Part shown: positions 63,110 to 64,000 of the stretch, one piece after another
How positions within the stretch are numbered: the stretch's first letter is position 1
How the letters are laid out: each line of letters opens with the position of its first letter
Assembly: GCF_002688565.1 (NCBI RefSeq)
Contig: NZ_CP024011.1
Location: 496,001-560,000 of the forward strand
Reading direction: 5' to 3'
DNA from: Acinetobacter sp. LoGeW2-3
Lineage (GTDB): Bacteria > Pseudomonadota > Gammaproteobacteria > Pseudomonadales > Moraxellaceae
DNA: 64,000 nucleotides
The notes under the pieces: generated by a model
Told to the model about the DNA's origin: nothing
The model's input: only the letters and a program-made list of their open reading frames with translations
Database searches by the model: none
Position numbers and translations under genes: made by a program

Positions 63110-64000
63110 ATGATCGTACGTGACCAACCCAGTATCTTTAAAGTGTTATTTTCATGGCGGGGAACGATTTTACCGAAGGTGCTGCCACCTTTAGGCGTGG
63201 TCATGCTCATCTCTGCCATTATTGGTGGGCTATCGTATGTCAATTATGTACATTTACCAGAATTACCTTTGGTCGGCTTTACCCTGATCGGGGTAGTGCT
63301 ATCGATTTTCCTCGGTTTTAAGAACTCTGCAGCCTATGAACGCTGGTGGGAAGCTCGCAAGCTCTGGGGTATTCTGATTGCCAATGCGCGTCATTTTGAC
63401 CGTGACTGTCGTATCTTGACTCAGGCACGTCGTGAGCGGGTCATCCAGCATGTGATTGTCTTTGCCAATGTGTTACGCGATCGCCTGCGTCATCAGACTG
63501 CCAACCCAACCGAACTGGTACAGACCAGCGGGATGAGCCCTCAGGCATTGCAACAACTCTATCAACAGGCCAATGCACCACAGTACACCTTGAGTTTGAT
63601 TCAATGGGAATTGATGCAAGCGCTGAAAGAAGGTGAAATCTCGGACATTATCTATGCGCAGATGAACCAGCATGTAGCTGAGCTGAGTATTGTTCAGACC
63701 GGCTGTGACCGGATTGCCACCACTCCACTGCCTTTTGCCTATTCAGTATTGCTGAACCGTACGGTGTATTTCTTCTGTTTTATGCTGCCATTCAGCCTGG
63801 GCTCAACTCTTGGAATGGTTACGCCTCTATTGGTCGGAATTTTGGCCTATACTTTCTTGGGTTTAGATGCCCTTAGTTCTGAAATTGAAGAACCTTTTGG
63901 TACACAAAGCAATGACTTACCACTTGATTCAATGGTCCGTACCATTGAAATTGAACTCTTGGGTACTTTAGGCAAGCCAACGCCACCACCTATTCAGGCT
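63110..64000 (+). CDS. Bestrophin-family (UPF0187) membrane protein, C-terminus cut by the window end
   Basis: The frame is open from ATG 63110 to the last base, giving 297 residues without a stop. The start MIVRDQPSIFKVLFSWRGTI is followed by two spans (VLPPLGVVMLISAIIGGLSYV and LVGFTLIGVVLSIFLGFKNSAAYERWWEARKLWG). The latter contains the hallmark F-x-N-x-x-A-Y-x-R-W-W-E. A later SLGSTLGMVTPLLVGILAYTFLGLDALSSEIEEPFG is also diagnostic. Such proteins form chloride or other ion channels. No good ribosome-binding site is seen. Confidence 0.88.
   Translation, partial: MIVRDQPSIFKVLFSWRGTILPKVLPPLGVVMLISAIIGGLSYVNYVHLPELPLVGFTLIGVVLSIFLGFKNSAAYERWWEARKLWGILIANARHFDRDCRILTQARRERVIQHVIVFANVLRDRLRHQTANPTELVQTSGMSPQALQQLYQQANAPQYTLSLIQWELMQALKEGEISDIIYAQMNQHVAELSIVQTGCDRIATTPLPFAYSVLLNRTVYFFCFMLPFSLGSTLGMVTPLLVGILAYTFLGLDALSSEIEEPFGTQSNDLPLDSMVRTIEIELLGTLGKPTPPPIQA

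Overview
The window reads as chromosomal DNA from an Acinetobacter species. It is A+T-rich with short intergenic gaps. It carries a BaeSR-type two-component system, a tRNA-Leu(CAA)-queA junction, tgt-yajC-secD-secF, a relA-rlmD-exonuclease-cysM operon next to a gacS-type hybrid kinase, three-subunit pnt genes and dusA. I see no insertion sequence, transposase, integrase, CRISPR array or rRNA gene. The species cannot be fixed from this sequence alone.

Layout. 0-6 kb: the end of an unidentified gene, a MmcQ/YjbR-like protein, a decayed aromatic amino acid permease (one frameshift, one stop), a GNAT acetyltransferase, and baeR-baeS divergent from a lipoprotein with an internal duplication. 6-12.5 kb: two tandem acyl-CoA dehydrogenase paralogues separated by a terminator, then small proteins (a PsiE-like membrane protein, an RcnB-like secreted protein) and tRNA-Leu. 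12.6-21 kb: queA, a three-gene LemA module, tgt, and the YajC-SecD-SecF translocase genes with a terminator-like hairpin between yajC and secD. A HTH/S24-type repressor that has lost its catalytic serine follows.

21.7-38.9 kb, all on the minus strand, is the most distinctive part. It is a compact operon of the aryl-polyene (APE) / xanthomonadin / flexirubin type. It encodes two ketosynthases, a short chain-length-factor-like protein, a ketoreductase, a hotdog dehydratase and an adenylation-dehydratase fusion. It also encodes two acyl carrier proteins, two acyltransferases, a glycosyltransferase, a thioesterase, an aromatic amino acid ammonia-lyase (MIO family), a LolA-like carrier, an MMPL exporter, a DUF3261 lipoprotein and a FAD enzyme. 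Together these can make an aryl starter, extend it to a polyene, attach it to a lipid and move it to the outer membrane. Two small exported proteins of unknown role follow the last ketosynthase with no terminator in between. Near-identical terminators (19 identical bases) stand at both ends of the region.

39-64 kb: relA, rlmD, a PolB-like 3'-5' exonuclease and cysM in one operon; gacS; an enoyl-CoA hydratase, a hydroxyacid dehydrogenase and hydroxypyruvate isomerase; rsfS; amtB behind a sigma-54 promoter; pntAa-pntAb-pntB; a 956-base gene-free stretch ahead of an MFS transporter; a HEPN-like protein; dusA; a lipoprotein; coaBC; radC; and a bestrophin-type channel gene cut by the window end.
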